Source of the DNA: Treponema sp.
GTDB taxonomy: Bacteria > Spirochaetota > Spirochaetia > Treponematales > Treponemataceae
Length of the DNA: 32,441 nt
Direction of reading: 5' to 3'
Assembly (NCBI GenBank): GCA_017961705.1
Contig: JAGCWT010000204.1
Span: 1 to 32,441 of the forward strand
The notes under the pieces were generated by a model. That model saw only the letters and a program-made list of their open reading frames with translations, was not told the DNA's origin and made no database searches. The translations under genes and the position numbers were made by a program. How positions within the stretch are numbered: the stretch's first letter is position 1; each line of letters starts with the position of its first letter. This document shows positions 7,152 through 14,853 of the stretch, one piece after another.

Positions 7152-8240
7152 ATGGGCTTTTTAAAACACACGGGGATTTCTACTGATTTTAATTCTGCGC
7201 GCTACCATAAAATTCTGTGCGCCGATTATCCTGACTTTTTGGATGAGTATTTAAGGCTTCCTATTTTACAGCGCTTGGACGGTGTTACGCTTTTGTGCGG
7301 GACTGACTGGACTCCTCTTTTTAAGAACCGTTTTTATTATTCGCGCCTGGAACATTCGGTTGGTACTGCCCTTATAGTTTGGAATTTTACCCACGACAAA
7401 AAACAGACTCTTGCGGGGCTTTTTCATGATGTTTCCACCCCGGCCTTTAGCCATGTGATTGATTTTAGGAATGGGGATTCGCTTACCCAGGAGAGTACCG
7501 AGCTTAACAACCAGAAGATGATTAACGAGGATTTGGAGCTTAGCGAGCTTCTTTTTAGCCACGGAATCTACAAGTACGAGATTGACAACTACCACCGCTA
7601 TCCAATTGCAGACAACAATATTCCCGGTCTTAGCGCGGACAGGCTTGAGTATATGTTCCCCAGCGGATGTTCGCTGGATGCAGTTTGGACTATGGATGAG
7701 GTTGAAAGGCTTTATTCCCAGGTTGCAGTTCTGGAGAATGGCGATGGGCTTCCGGAGCTTGGCTTTTTGGACCAGCAGGCGGCTTTTGAGTACATGCGCA
7801 AATTTATAGAAGTGAGCATGATTTTGCAGCACAACGAGGACAAGGTTGCCATGCAGCTTTTGGCGGATATTGTTTCGCGGGCACTTGAATGCAAGCTGAT
7901 TGCGGAAGAGCAGCTTTTTACGATTAGCGAGAAGGCCCTTGTGGAAAAGTTTGATGCGCTTGCAAAGGATAATGCTGACGAGTCTTTTACTAGGCTTTAC
8001 CACACTTTCCGCAACATGACGGTTGTTCAGCATACCCAGGAACCGCTACCTGACAGTTATTGCGTTTCGGTTTCCGTAAAAAAACGCTATGTTAACCCGC
8101 TTGTTAAGGTTGGGAATGAGAGTGCTTCTTCTCCGGCAAAGGCTGTAAGGCTTTCTGAGCTGAACAAAGAGGCTGACTCTTGCATTAAGGAATTCCTTTC
8201 TTTTGCGGACACTCAGTTTGGCTGCGTTCCCTGGTGCTGA
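7152..8240 (+). CDS. HD-domain phosphohydrolase-like protein
   Basis: This 362-residue cytoplasmic protein carries an HD-superfamily metal site: His68 in RLEHSVGT, His92-Asp93 in LFHDVSTPAFSH, and a later Asp163 in SADRLEYM. That arrangement (H...HD...D), with the RLEHS and 'ADRLEY' motifs, matches dGTPase/SAMHD1-like HD proteins, which hydrolyse nucleotides. The C-terminal half (~170-362) is mostly helical and not recognised. There is no second domain or membrane segment. It is followed 92 bp later by an AraC-type regulator on the same strand, possibly co-transcribed. The substrate is not inferable. Confidence 0.82.
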   Translation: MGFLKHTGISTDFNSARYHKILCADYPDFLDEYLRLPILQRLDGVTLLCGTDWTPLFKNRFYYSRLEHSVGTALIVWNFTHDKKQTLAGLFHDVSTPAFSHVIDFRNGDSLTQESTELNNQKMINEDLELSELLFSHGIYKYEIDNYHRYPIADNNIPGLSADRLEYMFPSGCSLDAVWTMDEVERLYSQVAVLENGDGLPELGFLDQQAAFEYMRKFIEVSMILQHNEDKVAMQLLADIVSRALECKLIAEEQLFTISEKALVEKFDALAKDNADESFTRLYHTFRNMTVVQHTQEPLPDSYCVSVSVKKRYVNPLVKVGNESASSPAKAVRLSELNKEADSCIKEFLSFADTQFGCVPWC

Positions 8241-8258
8241 TGTGCGGTTTGCTTGTGG

Positions 8259-8286
8259 TGCCTGTTTTGTGATGCCTGTTTTGTGA
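8259..8286. repeat. 14-bp tandem duplication
   Basis: TGCCTGTTTTGTGA occurs twice in a row (8259-8272, 8273-8286). Further downstream GCTGATGTACGG recurs with small changes just before the AraC-type gene. This looks like slipped-strand duplication in the spacer. Confidence 0.8.
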
Positions 8287-8332
8287 TGCACAGAATGCCG
8301 GTATGCTGAATAACTGATGTACGGAATAGCTG

Positions 8333-9016
8333 ATGTACGGTAGAAAGAAAATACTTTTTGTTGGGACTGACCAGAAGATGCTCGTATGCCTTTCTCGAGA
8401 TTACGATACGGAGGTTATTTCTTCCGTAAGGATTCTGGACAGCATTTTGTTCAATTTTATTCCCGACATGCTGGTTTTTGACTCTCTGGAAGACCTTGAC
8501 GTTAAGGCTGTAAGGCGCTACGAAAAGCTTAGGAACGTGCCAATAATGGTTATAAGCGACAGTTTTAACGGTTTTGGAAACGAGAGCCTTGTTGCAGATT
8601 TTCCGCGTACCATTCTTTGTAATACCGCCATTGCTTTGGGTAAGCCCTTCTTGCAGCGCATAGACCGGATTCTTGAAAAGAAGGATGCCATCTTGCCGCC
8701 AAGGACAGGTAAGCTTGTAAAACGCGCGGTTTTTTTTATTAACAAGAGCTTTGGCCAGCAAATTTCCCGTGAAGACATAAGCGCTTACTGTGGGGTTTCG
8801 CCAGACTATCTTACCCGGGTCTTTGAAAAAGAGATGGGGATTCTTTTGTGGAACTATCTTGCCGAATTCCGTCTTTACATGGCAAAGCTTATGATGGAAG
8901 AAACTTCCCTTACGGCAAAAGAGGTTGCTCTAAAATGTGGCTTTGCAAATGATTCCTACTTTAACAAAGCTTTCCGCAAGGCTTACGGGGTTACGCCCAA
9001 TTCTTTGCGCAAATGA
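8333..9016 (+). CDS. AraC-type transcription regulator with degenerate receiver domain
   Basis: This 227-residue protein has two domains. Residues 4-115 follow the response-regulator layout: KILFVGTD for the first strand, PDMLVFDS with Asp50 at the phospho-acceptor position, PIMVISDS for strand 4, and LGKPF with the conserved Lys104. The acidic pair that binds Mg2+ is replaced by Gly11-Thr12, so normal phosphorylation is doubtful. Residues ~127-225 are a two-HTH AraC domain (SREDISAYCGVSPDYLTRVF, then KEVALKCGFANDSYFNKAFR and YGVTPNSLR). No histidine kinase lies in the window. The start lacks a clear Shine-Dalgarno; an ATG at 8317 opens a frame that stops after eight codons. Targets are unknown. 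Confidence 0.82.
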   Translation: MYGRKKILFVGTDQKMLVCLSRDYDTEVISSVRILDSILFNFIPDMLVFDSLEDLDVKAVRRYEKLRNVPIMVISDSFNGFGNESLVADFPRTILCNTAIALGKPFLQRIDRILEKKDAILPPRTGKLVKRAVFFINKSFGQQISREDISAYCGVSPDYLTRVFEKEMGILLWNYLAEFRLYMAKLMMEETSLTAKEVALKCGFANDSYFNKAFRKAYGVTPNSLRK

Positions 9017-9050
9017 ATGCTTTGCAAAAAGAACATTTCTTTCCATAATA

Positions 9051-9132
9051 AAGCCTACCCCCGATTGGAAGGATGGCGCAGCCAGACCGCCACAGGCGGG
9101 CCGGAGCGAAAGCGTAGTCCTGGAAAGCGGGT
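9051..9132 (+). repeat. Flavo-1-like intergenic element, copy B
   Basis: The copy starts AAGCCTACCCCCGATTGGAA and ends TCCTGGAAAGCGGGT, with a GC-rich middle containing GGAGCGAAAGC. It fills the gap between the convergent AraC-type gene and parB. No canonical terminator was seen here, so the element may serve as one. Confidence 0.7.
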
Positions 9133-9174
9133 TTGCGAACAAAAGCGGGTCCAAAAAAAACAGATATTTTACGC

Positions 9175-10218
9175 TTACTTTTTTACAATCACATTGTAGA
9201 TGCGGTCAAGGTCTGCCTGGTTGTAGTATTCAATGGTGATGGAGCCCTTGTCGAAGCTGCCCTTCATCTGAACCTTTGTTCCCAGCATGTCGCGGAATTT
9301 CTGCTCGATTGCGATGTAGTTGGGGTCGCGGGTGTCTTCTGCAAGCTTTGGAGCCTGTATCTTTTTGGAGGCGCGGTTGCCACCGTTCAGTTCCGTTGCC
9401 TGCTGCTCACACTGGCGTACGCTAAGCCCCTGCTTTGTTATGCGGTCAAAAAGAACCTTCTGGTCTGCGGGGTTCACTACGCTAAGAAGTGCCCTTGCGT
9501 GTCCGGAAGAAATTGTTCCCGCTGCAAGTGCGTTCAGCATGTCGTTTGGAAGCTTTAAGAGGCGGAGGCTGTTTGCCACCGTTGAGCGGTTTTTGCCTAC
9601 GCTTTCTGCAACCTGGTCTTGGGTAAGGCCGTCAGTCTGCATTATTTCTGCATAGGCCTGGGCTTCTTCCACAGGGTTAAGGTCGCTTCTGTGGATGTTT
9701 TCTATAAGCGCAACGCGGAGCTTTTGGCTGTTTGAATATTTTTTTAGCTGAACAGGAACTTTTTCAAGTCCTGCTGCCCTTGCTGCCCTGGTTCTGCGTT
9801 CACCTGCAATAATTTCAAATGAACCGTCACCAGAATCCTGTATGACGATTGTTTCTACAATGCCTTCTTTTTTTATTGATTCCGTAAGTTCAGCAAGCTT
9901 TTCTTCGTCAAAGTATTTGCGGGGCTGCCTGGGGTTGGGCTTTAGAAGTGCCGGGTCCACCCAAAGTGTTCCGTTTTCGTCTACACTAATGCCTGCTGGA
10001 AGCTTTGCTGTAGCGGTTTCTGCCTTTGCTGCCGGTTTTGCAGACGAGGCTCTTTCTTGGCTAGTAGTTGTTACGGGAGCAGCTGTTTCTTCAGATTCAG
10101 CCTGAGTGGAGCCTGCTTCTTGCGTAGCGTTTACAATTCCAGAAATATATTCCTCTGCCTGGTCTGGATCCTCAAAATATGCATCAAATCCTTTTCCTAG
10201 CCCTCTTTTCTTAGCCAC
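9175..10218 (-). CDS. parB: chromosome partitioning protein ParB
   Basis: This 347-residue ParB/Spo0J-family CTPase clamp binds parS sites for chromosome segregation. The GTG at 10218 starts the conserved VAKKRGLGKGFDAYF and has AGAGGTGG a few bases upstream; a longer frame to 10260 would add 14 unconserved residues inside parA. A ~60-residue Ala/Thr/Glu linker is followed by the ParB N-domain with GERR (~139-142) and ENIHRSDLN (~173-181), the CTP-binding motifs. The HTH comes next (LTQDQVAESVGKNRSTVANS), then a C-terminal dimerisation region. The start overlaps the parA stop by 8 bp. No parS-like 16-mer was noticed in the window. Confidence 0.95.
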   Translation of the reverse strand: MAKKRGLGKGFDAYFEDPDQAEEYISGIVNATQEAGSTQAESEETAAPVTTTSQERASSAKPAAKAETATAKLPAGISVDENGTLWVDPALLKPNPRQPRKYFDEEKLAELTESIKKEGIVETIVIQDSGDGSFEIIAGERRTRAARAAGLEKVPVQLKKYSNSQKLRVALIENIHRSDLNPVEEAQAYAEIMQTDGLTQDQVAESVGKNRSTVANSLRLLKLPNDMLNALAAGTISSGHARALLSVVNPADQKVLFDRITKQGLSVRQCEQQATELNGGNRASKKIQAPKLAEDTRDPNYIAIEQKFRDMLGTKVQMKGSFDKGSITIEYYNQADLDRIYNVIVKK

Positions 10219-10990
10219 GGTGAACCACCTCTTCCGCAAGCTTTTCGTAGCTCTTTGCACCTACGCAGCTTGGGTCGTAAAGGCAGATAGGCTCTCCGTG
10301 TGATGGAGCTTCCGAAAGGCGGATGTTGCGGGGAATAATTGTATTGTAAACAACGTCCTTAAAGTAGCTCTTTACCTGCATAACAACATCTTGGGCAAGG
10401 CGGGTGCGGCTGTCGTACATGGTAAAGAAAATGCCGCCAAGAATAAGGTTTTTGTTTATACCCTGCTGAACTTTCTTAACGGTCTGCAAGAGAAGGGTAA
10501 TTCCTTCCAAGGCAAAGTATTCGCACTGCATGGGAACAAGCACTGCGTCTGCCGCCGCCAAACCGTTCATCGTAAGTATGCCAAGGGACGGAGGGCAGTC
10601 AATAAGTATGTAGTCGTATTTGTCGCGGACGGATTCCAAGGCCTTTTTTAATAGGAAGTCGCAGTTTTCCACGCTGACAAGCTCTATGGAGGCACCGGAA
10701 AGATTTATGGATGCGCTTATAACATCCAGATTTTCTATCTTTGAGTGTTTGATTGCAGATTCGGTTGTGGCGGCGATGGGGTTGTCCGGCTCAACCATGC
10801 CGATGATTACTTCGTAGATTGTAGGCTTATCTTTGCTAACGCCCACGCCGCTGGACATGTTGCCCTGGCTGTCAAAATCCACAAGCAGAACTTTTTTGCC
10901 TGTCAAAGCTATATATGCACCTAAATTTATAGCGGATGTAGTCTTGCCAACGCCACCCTTTTGGTTCACAAAAACAAAAACCTTTCCCAT
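10211..10990 (-). CDS. parA: chromosome partitioning ATPase ParA (Soj)
   Basis: This 259-residue deviant Walker-A ATPase has KGGVGKTT at residues 11-18, VDFDSQGNMSSGVG as the switch segment and DYILIDCPPSLG as Walker B, with the usual C-terminal SEAPSHG. It is full length and acts with ParB in origin segregation by ATP-dependent DNA binding. It is the first gene of a parA-parB operon. No Shine-Dalgarno precedes the ATG, and the predicted promoter places transcription at or just before it, so the mRNA may be leaderless. Confidence 0.95.
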   Translation of the reverse strand: MGKVFVFVNQKGGVGKTTSAINLGAYIALTGKKVLLVDFDSQGNMSSGVGVSKDKPTIYEVIIGMVEPDNPIAATTESAIKHSKIENLDVISASINLSGASIELVSVENCDFLLKKALESVRDKYDYILIDCPPSLGILTMNGLAAADAVLVPMQCEYFALEGITLLLQTVKKVQQGINKNLILGGIFFTMYDSRTRLAQDVVMQVKSYFKDVVYNTIIPRNIRLSEAPSHGEPICLYDPSCVGAKSYEKLAEEVVHRG

Positions 10991-10999
10991 AATATTTTA

Positions 11000-11029
11000 A
11001 TTATAGCACGATTTACGCCATGCAAGCAA
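11000..11029 (-). promoter_or_regulatory. predicted parAB promoter with extended -10
   Basis: On the minus strand TTGCTT (11024-11029) and TATAAT (11000-11005) are 18 bp apart, with TGC directly before TATAAT. The transcript would begin only a few bases before the parA ATG at 10990. Confidence 0.6.
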
Positions 11030-11058
11030 GAGAATAGCATGTTTTTAGACATTCATGT

Positions 11059-11105
11059 TTTTGGACGGCATTTCCTGGTTTACTGTGTCCGGTCACTACA
11101 TGCCC
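11059..11105 (-). repeat. companion repeat of the Flavo-1-like element, copy 1
   Basis: Read on the minus strand this is CATGTAGTGACCGGACACAG, then TAAACCAGGAAATGCCGTCC. The same sequence with small changes is at 29391-29442, and its second half is at 23401-23425. In all three places it lies on the 3' side of a Flavo-1-like copy in the same orientation. Confidence 0.65.
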
Positions 11106-11120
11106 GGCCAGAATACAATT

Positions 11121-11204
11121 TTGCCCCGCTTTGCGGGGTTCCGGCTTTCGCCTCCATTGCCTCACGGCAACGGCTACGCCGCCCCTCCAATCGGGCGTAG
11201 GTTG
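11121..11204 (-). repeat. Flavo-1-like intergenic element, copy C
   Basis: On the minus strand it starts CAACCTACGCCCGATTGGAG and ends AACCCCGCAAAGCGGGGCAA, with GGCGGCGTAGCCGTTGCCG in between. It lies just downstream of the GH5 gene stop, in that gene's orientation. Confidence 0.7.
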
Positions 11205-11213
11205 AATGGCAAG

Positions 11214-12257
11214 TCAGGAAGCAGCGGTAATTTCTTTGCGGGCAAGGTCGTAGTGGCTGCCGGTAAGGCCAAAGTCCATCTCTTTGTAGCTCCAAAGTGC
11301 GCGGCCAATCTGGTGCTTTTCCAATGCCTTGTGAATGTCCCTAAGCCAGCGGACGGTATCTTCCTGGGGTGCGCGGTCAATTACACCGTATTCCCCACAG
11401 TAGAGCGGAACACCCGTTTTTTCTGAAGTCTCTAGGGCCGGAGCAAAAAGGTTTTCAAAAAAATGTTCGTCTATCTTAAGGCCGTCCATGCACTTTGCAA
11501 AAACCGCACCGTGCTGTGCCTGTGGAATAAGGGCGCTTTTTTCGCGGACATATTCAATGGAACTTCCGGGGTAGCTAACTTCAAAGTCGTTTGTCATACC
11601 CTTTACCCATGGCGCCTTCTGGTGGGTAAAAACAAGCGGTTCGTAGCAGTGGAAAGTGAATACCGTCTTTTTGTCGTAGGGAACGTCTATTCCCGGTACT
11701 GCGGAAACGCTGTTGTAGTCAACTCCGCCAACAACAATCCATGAATCAGGAGCAATGCCCCTTATTGTCTTTATTGCCCTGGTTGCAATGGCATTCCATT
11801 CACCCTCAAGCTTTGGGTTTACAATCTCGTTCAAAAGCTCAAATGCAAGCATGGAAGAATAAGAAGCGTAGCGGTTTGCAAGTTCCGTCCATATCTTTAC
11901 GAACAAGTCCTGAAGGGCTGCGTCGTGGAAAAAAGCATCGGGGTTTGGAACTGCATTCGTGTCGAACATGTAGCCCGGGGTTTTGTGCAGGTCAAGAATC
12001 ATGTTGAGTGAATTCTTTTTGCACCATTCAATGCAGCGGTCTATGTAGGAGAATCCGCCTTCTATAAAATTACCCTTTTCGTCAAGGATAACCTCGTAGT
12101 CAAGCGGAAGCCTAACGTGGTCAAAGCCCCAGCCCTTTATGGTCTTTATGTCGTTTTCGCAAATAAAAGATTCATAGTGCTCTTTTGTGTATTCACTGCA
12201 CTGCGAAATCCAACCGCCAAGATTTATTCCCTTGTAAAAACCTTCAAACTTGTTCAT
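11214..12257 (-). CDS. glycoside hydrolase family 5 (cytoplasmic beta-glucanase/glucosidase)
   Basis: This 347-residue protein is a complete GH5 (clan GH-A) barrel. It has Arg49 in HVRLP, the acid/base Glu144 in FELLNEI, His203/Tyr205 in FHCYEP, the nucleophile Glu289 in YCGEYG, and Trp322. It begins directly with the fold (FYKGINLGGWI) and has no signal peptide, so it probably acts inside the cell on imported beta-gluco-oligosaccharides, or leaves by an unknown route. AGAGG lies 5 bp before the ATG. It is divergent from an exported GH16 across a 209-bp shared upstream region, suggesting a small beta-glucan utilisation locus. The exact subfamily and substrate are not resolved. Confidence 0.9.
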   Translation of the reverse strand: MNKFEGFYKGINLGGWISQCSEYTKEHYESFICENDIKTIKGWGFDHVRLPLDYEVILDEKGNFIEGGFSYIDRCIEWCKKNSLNMILDLHKTPGYMFDTNAVPNPDAFFHDAALQDLFVKIWTELANRYASYSSMLAFELLNEIVNPKLEGEWNAIATRAIKTIRGIAPDSWIVVGGVDYNSVSAVPGIDVPYDKKTVFTFHCYEPLVFTHQKAPWVKGMTNDFEVSYPGSSIEYVREKSALIPQAQHGAVFAKCMDGLKIDEHFFENLFAPALETSEKTGVPLYCGEYGVIDRAPQEDTVRWLRDIHKALEKHQIGRALWSYKEMDFGLTGSHYDLARKEITAAS

Positions 12258-12466
12258 AAAAACCTCTCTGCTTGTTAGTTTATGCTTTCATTATCACAAA
12301 AAACTTTTCTGCACGCTGTAAAATATCTATTCTTAATGTCATAAATCCACCACGCATTTTTGCCAATTTAAAAATTTGTGTTGATAAATAATAATAATGA
12401 TACAATTTTGACATTAGCCTTTGTAATCTGCTGCATAATTACTGTGTTTGTTTATAGGAGGTTTGT
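12258..12466. promoter_or_regulatory. shared divergent promoter region of GH5 and GH16 genes
   Basis: The AT-rich gap carries a candidate extended -10 for GH5 on the minus strand (TGTGATAAT, core 12290-12295). On the plus strand a consensus -35 TTGACA lies at 12408-12413 and CATAAT at 12434-12439, although the 20-bp spacer is long. AGGAGG at 12456-12461 is the ribosome-binding site of the GH16 gene. No clear operator palindrome was seen. Confidence 0.4.
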
Positions 12467-13825
12467 ATGGAACTTAAAAGGACACTGAGGCTTGCAGTAA
12501 GCGCAAGTCTTGCAGTAGCTACAGCTGCATCCGCACTTCTTTTTGCTCAGAAGGGGCAGGGTACCCCCTCAAAATACACGGAAGCGGATTTAATCTGGAA
12601 AGACGACTTTAACGGCAGCAAACTGAACAAGGACGACTGGAACTACGAAACCCATAAGCCGGGTTGGGTTAACAGCGAGCTTCAGGCCTACGTAACCTCG
12701 GAAGAAAACACCTACCTAAAGGACGGCTACCTCGTGATTCAGCCGGTAAGAAAAGAGGACAAAAACGGAAATGTTTCCTATACATCCGGCCGCATAAACA
12801 CTTACGGAAAGCACATCCCCACCTACGGAAGAATAGAAGCCCGCCTAAAAGTTCCAAGCGGAAAGGGATTCCTTCCAGCCTTCTGGATGATGCCCCAGAA
12901 CGAAGGTCGCTACGGTCAGTGGCCCAAGTGCGGGGAAATAGACATCATGGAAGTTTTGGGAAACAAGACCGACACACTTTACGGAACCCTTCATTTTGGA
13001 GAACCGCACACCCAGGTTCAAAAAGCATACACGCCGGGCAAAGTTGACTTTTCAAAAGAATTCCATGTTTTTGCAGTTGAATGGGAACCCGGAGAAATTC
13101 GCTTCTATTGCGACGGAGTAAACTATCAGACCGCAAAAGACTGGTTTACAAAAAGACGTGGCGCAAAAGAAGAATCATACCCTTACCCTGCACCCTACAA
13201 CCAGCCCTTCTACATAATCTTTAATGTTGCCGTAGGAGGTGACTGGCCAGGAAACCCGGACAAAAGCACAAAGTTTGGCGAAAATGCCCAGATGGTGGTG
13301 GACTACGTAAAAATCTACCAGAAGCCTTCCTACGACGAAAACGTAAAAAAGCCGGAAAAAGCACCCGTAAAAACCGTAGTAGACTGCGTTGGAAACATAG
13401 CAAGAAGCGGAAGCGGTGCATGGGAATTCCTTAAGGCTCAAGGTGGAGACGGAAGCATTAAGGTAGACGGCAACAAGCTGGACATAATACCAACCAAGGA
13501 CGGTTCTGTGGAATATTCCGTACAGGTAGTGCAGCCAGCCCTCCCCATGGAAAATGGCAGAAAGTACAGAATTTCCTTTGACGCATACGCAGACAAGTCC
13601 CGCAAAATGATAGTCGCAATTTCTGGCCCCGACCGCAACTGGGTACGCTACTTTAAGGACACAAAAGTTTCCCTGGGCAAAAAGCCCAAGCACTATTCCT
13701 GGGAATTTACCATGACCGATGAATCCGACGCAAATGCCCGCATTGAATTCAACTGCGGAGCACAAGGTTCAACAGCCGCAATCCACATCACAAACGTACG
13801 CTTGGAGTTCGTGGACAAGAAATAA
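12467..13825 (+). CDS. exported GH16 beta-glucanase (laminarinase/lichenase type) with C-terminal carbohydrate-binding module
   Basis: This 452-residue protein has a signal peptide (MELKRTLRL, hydrophobic core, cleavage near ASALLFAQ). The GH16 jelly roll covers ~38-298 and its active-site strand EIDIMEVLG holds nucleophile Glu157, Asp159 and acid/base Glu162. Flanking family motifs are visible (LVIQPVRKE, GRIEARLKVPSGKGFLPAFW, FHVFAVEWEPGEIRFYCDG, PFYIIFNVAVGG). The extra residue in ExDxME is the laminarinase-like form, pointing to beta-1,3- or mixed-linkage glucan. Residues ~305-452 look like a CBM4/9-type galactose-binding fold (GDGSIKVDGNKLDI to AIHITNVRLEFVDKK). AGGAGG lies 5 bp before the ATG. 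The enzyme should release oligosaccharides outside the cell for the partner GH5. Confidence 0.92.
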   Translation: MELKRTLRLAVSASLAVATAASALLFAQKGQGTPSKYTEADLIWKDDFNGSKLNKDDWNYETHKPGWVNSELQAYVTSEENTYLKDGYLVIQPVRKEDKNGNVSYTSGRINTYGKHIPTYGRIEARLKVPSGKGFLPAFWMMPQNEGRYGQWPKCGEIDIMEVLGNKTDTLYGTLHFGEPHTQVQKAYTPGKVDFSKEFHVFAVEWEPGEIRFYCDGVNYQTAKDWFTKRRGAKEESYPYPAPYNQPFYIIFNVAVGGDWPGNPDKSTKFGENAQMVVDYVKIYQKPSYDENVKKPEKAPVKTVVDCVGNIARSGSGAWEFLKAQGGDGSIKVDGNKLDIIPTKDGSVEYSVQVVQPALPMENGRKYRISFDAYADKSRKMIVAISGPDRNWVRYFKDTKVSLGKKPKHYSWEFTMTDESDANARIEFNCGAQGSTAAIHITNVRLEFVDKK

Positions 13826-14081
13826 TAGCCTTAAAGGGGGGAGGTCTCCCCCTCGCTACAAAGGCAAGTCGCTACTCAAGCGCCGTAAGCGGACAAGCCG
13901 CTTCCGTCTCTTGCTCCGCTTTGTTGCCTTTTCCGCTACCCCCTCTGCGGGGAAATCTCTTTGCAAATCCCCGCAACGCCCTAAGGTTTGCTGGTGTTAG
14001 CAAATAAATCCGCGAGTTACGAAGTAACTCGGTACAAAAGCGTAGCTTTCGACCAACGCCTACTAATTCTGCAAAGCCAGT
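13826..14081. other. gene-free spacer rich in stem-loops
   Basis: No credible coding frame is present. The hairpins are GGGGGAG/CTCCCCC (13837-13852), AAGGCAA/TTGCCTT (13861-13867 with 13924-13930) enclosing AAGCGG/CCGCTT (13887-13903), and GAGTTAC/GTAACTC (14014-14030). The first follows the GH16 stop by 11 bp but has no T run, so it is at best a weak terminator. The spacer ends at the first 83-bp repeat. Confidence 0.6.
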
Positions 14082-14164
14082 ACAGACCCTGAATCCACAT
14101 TCATAGCAAGTGCGTGTGAATGTGGCGTAGCAGTTCAGGGTGACGTTATACAATCAAAGTGACG
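14082..14164. repeat. 83-bp direct repeat, left copy, flanking a toxin-antitoxin cassette
   Basis: This is identical over 83 bp to 14854-14936. It can fold: ACCCTGAA pairs with TTCAGGGT, and inside CCACATTCA pairs with TGAATGTGG around a 13-nt loop, with an asymmetric bulge (1 nt against 8). It ends GACGTTATACAATCAAAGTG plus ACG. Confidence 0.95.
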
Positions 14165-14182
14165 GTGGACGCGAGCAAACAA

Positions 14183-14226
14183 TTGCTTTTTCAGTCTGAA
14201 TATGATACTATAAAAAGACTGGAGGG
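14183..14226 (+). promoter_or_regulatory. predicted promoter and ribosome-binding site of the Phd/ParE-type operon
   Basis: TTGCTT (14183-14188) and TACTAT (14206-14211) are 17 bp apart. AGTCT and AGACT flank the -10 as a short inverted repeat that could bind the antitoxin. GGAGGG at 14221-14226 precedes the ATG at 14231 by 4 bp. Confidence 0.55.
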
Positions 14227-14230
14227 TATT

Positions 14231-14515
14231 ATGATTACGAATGCTCAGGAATGTATTAAACCAATTTCTTACATCAAAACAAATGCCGCAGATATGATGA
14301 ATTTTGTTAATGAAAGAAAGGAACCTCTTGTAATTACCCAAAATGGAGAATCACGGGCCGTCCTAATGGATGTAGAGTCATATCAAGAAATGAAAAATGC
14401 CTTCAATCTATTAAAAATCATACAGTTTTCTGAACGAGATGTAAAAAAAGGAAAATACAAATCAGCATCAGAAGTATTTTCAAACTTAAGAAGGAAATAT
14501 AACTGTGAAAAATGA
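14231..14515 (+). CDS. Phd/YefM-family antitoxin
   Basis: This 94-residue antitoxin has the Phd/YefM pattern: KPISYIKTNAADMMNFVNER, then EPLVITQNGESRAVLMDVES followed by YQEM, and a Lys-rich C-terminal tail for toxin binding. The N-terminal part should bind operator DNA. The ATG at 14231 is chosen because GGAGGG lies just upstream and the fold begins there; the frame is open back to a GTG at 14159 inside the repeat. Its TGA overlaps the toxin start by 11 bp. The cassette is clearly AT-rich compared with the genes around it, consistent with horizontal gain. Confidence 0.88.
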   Translation: MITNAQECIKPISYIKTNAADMMNFVNERKEPLVITQNGESRAVLMDVESYQEMKNAFNLLKIIQFSERDVKKGKYKSASEVFSNLRRKYNCEK

Positions 14516-14852
14516 AATAACAGAAGTTATAGTTTCACAATTCGCAGAAGACGATATAAATGAAATTGTAGAATATTATTTTTCTTTGTCACAGAATTAT
14601 GTCGAAAAGACAATTTCAGAGTTTGAAGAAAATATAATGTCTTTGCAAGAACATCCAAAAAGAGGCAGAATTGTACCCGAATTGGAAAAGCAGGGTATTT
14701 TACAGTATAGAGAACTAATTCAGGGATATTACAGAATTGTATATGAAATATCTGGTAGAAAAGTGATTGTTCATACAATTATAGATGGCCGCAGAAATTT
14801 TGAAGATACAATAATTTCTAAATTGTCCCGCTATTATGGAAATGAAAGCTGA
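14505..14852 (+). CDS. RelE/ParE-family toxin
   Basis: This 115-residue toxin shows the ParE/RelE fold order: FAEDDINEIVEYYFSLSQNY, a long helix to ENIMSLQEHPKRGRIVPELE, then YRELIQGYYRIVYEI and VIVHTIIDGRRNFEDTI. The PxRGR...YRxL...YRIVY pattern is typical of ParE-like proteins, which poison gyrase, though RelE-type ribonuclease action cannot be excluded from sequence. The GTG at 14505 is the start, with AAGGA upstream, and overlaps the antitoxin, giving coupled translation. The second 83-bp repeat begins two bases after the gene. Confidence 0.88.
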   Translation: MKNEITEVIVSQFAEDDINEIVEYYFSLSQNYVEKTISEFEENIMSLQEHPKRGRIVPELEKQGILQYRELIQGYYRIVYEISGRKVIVHTIIDGRRNFEDTIISKLSRYYGNES

Positions 14853-14853
14853 C

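Noticed and set aside
9016-9174. Small protein genes across the Flavo-1-like element copy B
   Set aside because: Frames read through the repeat and give Arg/Pro-rich junk; the same repeat elsewhere does not conserve any frame.
14082-14164. CRISPR-type repeat
   Set aside because: There are only two copies, 772 bp apart, enclosing genes rather than spacers, and no cas gene.
14159-14230. Longer antitoxin frame starting at GTG 14159
   Set aside because: It begins inside the 83-bp repeat and lacks a ribosome-binding site; GGAGGG precedes the ATG at 14231 where the family fold begins.
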